In this document: piece after piece, positions 62,957 to 64,000 of the stretch
How the letters are laid out: every line of letters starts with the position of its first letter
How positions within the stretch are numbered: position 1 is the first letter of the stretch
DNA from: Variovorax sp. PCZ-1
GTDB lineage: Bacteria > Pseudomonadota > Gammaproteobacteria > Burkholderiales > Burkholderiaceae_C
Direction of reading: 5' to 3'
Assembly: GCF_018413605.1 (NCBI RefSeq)
Contig: NZ_JAHCDN010000001.1
Span: 1,674,001 to 1,738,000 of the forward strand
Length of the DNA stretch: 64,000 nt
Position numbers and translations under genes: made by a program
The notes under the pieces: model-generated
Databases searched by the model: none
Seen by the model: only the letters and a program-made list of their open reading frames with translations
What the model was told of the DNA's origin: nothing

Positions 62957-63610
62957 ATGAAAAATATTCGCACCCTTCTGGCTACTACACTTTTGATAGC
63001 TGCTTGCGCAGTATCTATGCCGGCTAGAGCATTAAATGGCTTAGAAAGCCTAGAAAACTTTGTCAAAACAGTGAAATCCGGCAAATCCGATTTCACACAA
63101 ACCGTCACCTCCCCCGCCCGCACAGGCGAAGCCCCGCGCGTCAAAAACTCCAGCGGCACCTTCGAATTCCAGCGCCCCGGCAAATTCAAATTCCAATACA
63201 AAAAACCTTTTGAGCAACTCATCCTCGCCGATGGTACGAGCTTGTGGATTTACGACGCAGACCTTAACCAAGCCTCGCAGCGCAAGCAATCCTCCGCCTT
63301 TGCCAACACACCAGCAGCCCTCATCGCCTCCGCCACTGACCTCTCAGCATTGCGCAACGAATTCACCCTAGAAAACGCCCCAGAAAAAGACGGCCTCGTC
63401 TGGGTGAGCGCAAAGCCCAAGTCTGCCGACAGCACCCTGCAAACCGTCCGCATCGGCTTCAAAGGCGAAGCCCTCCAGCAACTCGACATCACAGACAGCT
63501 TCGGCCAACGCAGCCTCATTAACTTCGCCACCATGCAGCTCAACCCGAGCTTACCTGCAAGCAGCTTTCAGTTCACTTTGCCTAAGGGCGCTGAGCTACT
63601 AAAGCAATAA
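62957..63610 (+). CDS. lolA: Outer-membrane lipoprotein carrier protein LolA
   Basis: 217 residues; carries lipoproteins from the LolCDE complex to LolB across the periplasm. The mature part has LESLENFVKTVKSGKSDFTQ, SSGTFEFQRPGKFKFQYKKP and LRNEFTLENAPEKDGLVWV, as in the family. Residues about 9-31, that is, the hydrophobic core and cleavage region of the signal peptide (LLIAACAVSMPARALNG), are encoded by a family A repeat in the preferred sense frame. The ftsK-lolA order is the common one. Confidence 0.93.
   Translation: MKNIRTLLATTLLIAACAVSMPARALNGLESLENFVKTVKSGKSDFTQTVTSPARTGEAPRVKNSSGTFEFQRPGKFKFQYKKPFEQLILADGTSLWIYDADLNQASQRKQSSAFANTPAALIASATDLSALRNEFTLENAPEKDGLVWVSAKPKSADSTLQTVRIGFKGEALQQLDITDSFGQRSLINFATMQLNPSLPASSFQFTLPKGAELLKQ
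62982..63050 (+). repeat. Family A interspersed repeat, encoding the lolA signal peptide
   Basis: CTACTACACTTTTGATAGCT, GCTTGCGCAGTATCTATGCC, GGCTAGAGCATT and AAATGGCTTAGAAA: a near-perfect family member in sense orientation. Confidence 0.8.
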
Positions 63611-63616
63611 TCTTCA

Positions 63617-63683
63617 CTACTAATTTTGTAGCATTCCGCGCAGACTCTATGCCGGAGATATGCTCAAAAAGCTTAAAAAATCA
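63617..63683 (+). repeat. Family A interspersed repeat, intergenic
   Basis: CTACTAATTTTGTAGCATTC, CGCGCAGACTCTATGCCGGA, GATATGCTC and AGCTTAAAAAATC. It lies in the convergent gap between lolA and comB, only about 570 bp from the copy in lolA. Confidence 0.8.
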
Positions 63684-63697
63684 CTCAATAAATGAGC

Positions 63698-64000
63698 TCA
63701 AAGAGCCATAAAACACTCGTCCACCAATTTAGGCACTGCTTCGCTGATGTTGTATTCGCAAGCCATCGCCACATCATCTTCATATCCGCGTTCACCTAGC
63801 TCAACACCAGATGCGCAGTGCGCAACCATCTGAGCCAATTGCGATTGCATTGCTACAAAGGCAGCTTCTGCCATCTGAGCTTCTGGAGATTTACGGCCTG
63901 CTAAAGCATGGATCACTGCTCCTGCGCCGAGCAAATCTTCTAGGGCTGGGCGCAGCGTGCCATCTGGCCATTTTTCGCCAGCGGCGATCACATTGATGAC
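63698..64000 (-). CDS. comB: 2-phosphosulfolactate phosphatase family protein (ComB-like), C-terminal part
   Basis: About 100 residues, truncated by the window edge on the N-terminal side. The segment AAGEKWPDGTLRPALEDLLG followed by AGAVIHAL, and later CASGVELGERGYEDDVAMA, matches the C-terminal region of ComB, whose archaeal members dephosphorylate 2-phosphosulfolactate in coenzyme M synthesis. In bacteria the substrate is less certain. The frame is open to base 64000. Confidence 0.85.
   Translation of the reverse strand, partial: VINVIAAGEKWPDGTLRPALEDLLGAGAVIHALAGRKSPEAQMAEAAFVAMQSQLAQMVAHCASGVELGERGYEDDVAMACEYNISEAVPKLVDECFMAL

Overview
The window looks like chromosomal DNA of a Burkholderiales betaproteobacterium, probably Comamonadaceae-like. 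The grounds are gene families and gene order: an ECF sigma factor with DUF3619, DUF3106 and RDD genes; a formate dehydrogenase operon with DUF3305, DUF3306 and a TorD-like chaperone; ftsK-lolA; PhaR; TAXI-type binding proteins. No phage, plasmid backbone, CRISPR array or intact transposase is visible. Only one RNA gene, tRNA-Val(GAC), was found.

Layout. 0-4.2 kb: end of ETF-ubiquinone oxidoreductase, two tandem membrane-anchored TAXI proteins, an FAD oxidoreductase. 4.2-7.3 kb: a large secreted Gly-rich DUF11 protein. 7.3-9.1 kb: the tRNA-modification pair gluQ-trmB. 9.1-13.5 kb: a minus-strand run gst-elaA-yjgN-like-M48 peptidase-SDR. 13.7-22.4 kb: fatty-acid type genes (MDR reductase, thioesterase, SDR, acyl-CoA dehydrogenase, thiolase, FadB-type enzyme), interrupted by a nucleotidyltransferase pair. 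22.4-23.6 kb: a small gene between inverted repeats. 23.6-27.3 kb: FtsX-type permease and DegV. 27.4-38.1 kb: a periplasmic formate dehydrogenase operon with maturation factors. 38.1-42.7 kb: pssA and the branched-chain amino acid genes ilvI-ilvN-ilvC. 42.9-48.9 kb: ghrA, the sigma factor module, dgkA, a LOG protein, a periplasmic binding protein. 48.9-55.6 kb: glnB, patatin-greB, an SDR, a small orphan region, rimO and phaR. 55.7-58.7 kb: tRNA-Val, unknown genes, a decayed-looking stretch and a BLUF photoreceptor. 58.7-64 kb: trxB, a Crp/Fnr regulator, ftsK, lolA and the end of comB.

Together the genes suggest an aerobic heterotroph that oxidises fatty acids (electrons leaving through ETF-QO) and formate (electrons to quinone through the cytochrome b subunit), probably stores polyhydroxyalkanoate, and makes its own branched-chain amino acids.

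The most unusual content is not a gene. A roughly 65-bp interspersed repeat (called family A here) occurs at least 18 times in 64 kb. About ten copies lie inside protein genes without breaking the frame, and they are read in preferred frames: six sense copies give an IAAxAxSxPA-like peptide, three antisense copies an AGIxxAQxA-like peptide. They add 15-25 residues to RimO, GluQ, TrmB, an acyl-CoA dehydrogenase and others, and supply much of the LolA signal peptide. A second repeat (family B) is a hairpin of about 100 bp built from GCAAAAGACGCAGAA-like units, in five copies, two of them in the gaps of ilvI-ilvN-ilvC. A third (family C, about 160 bp) forms an inverted pair around one small gene.
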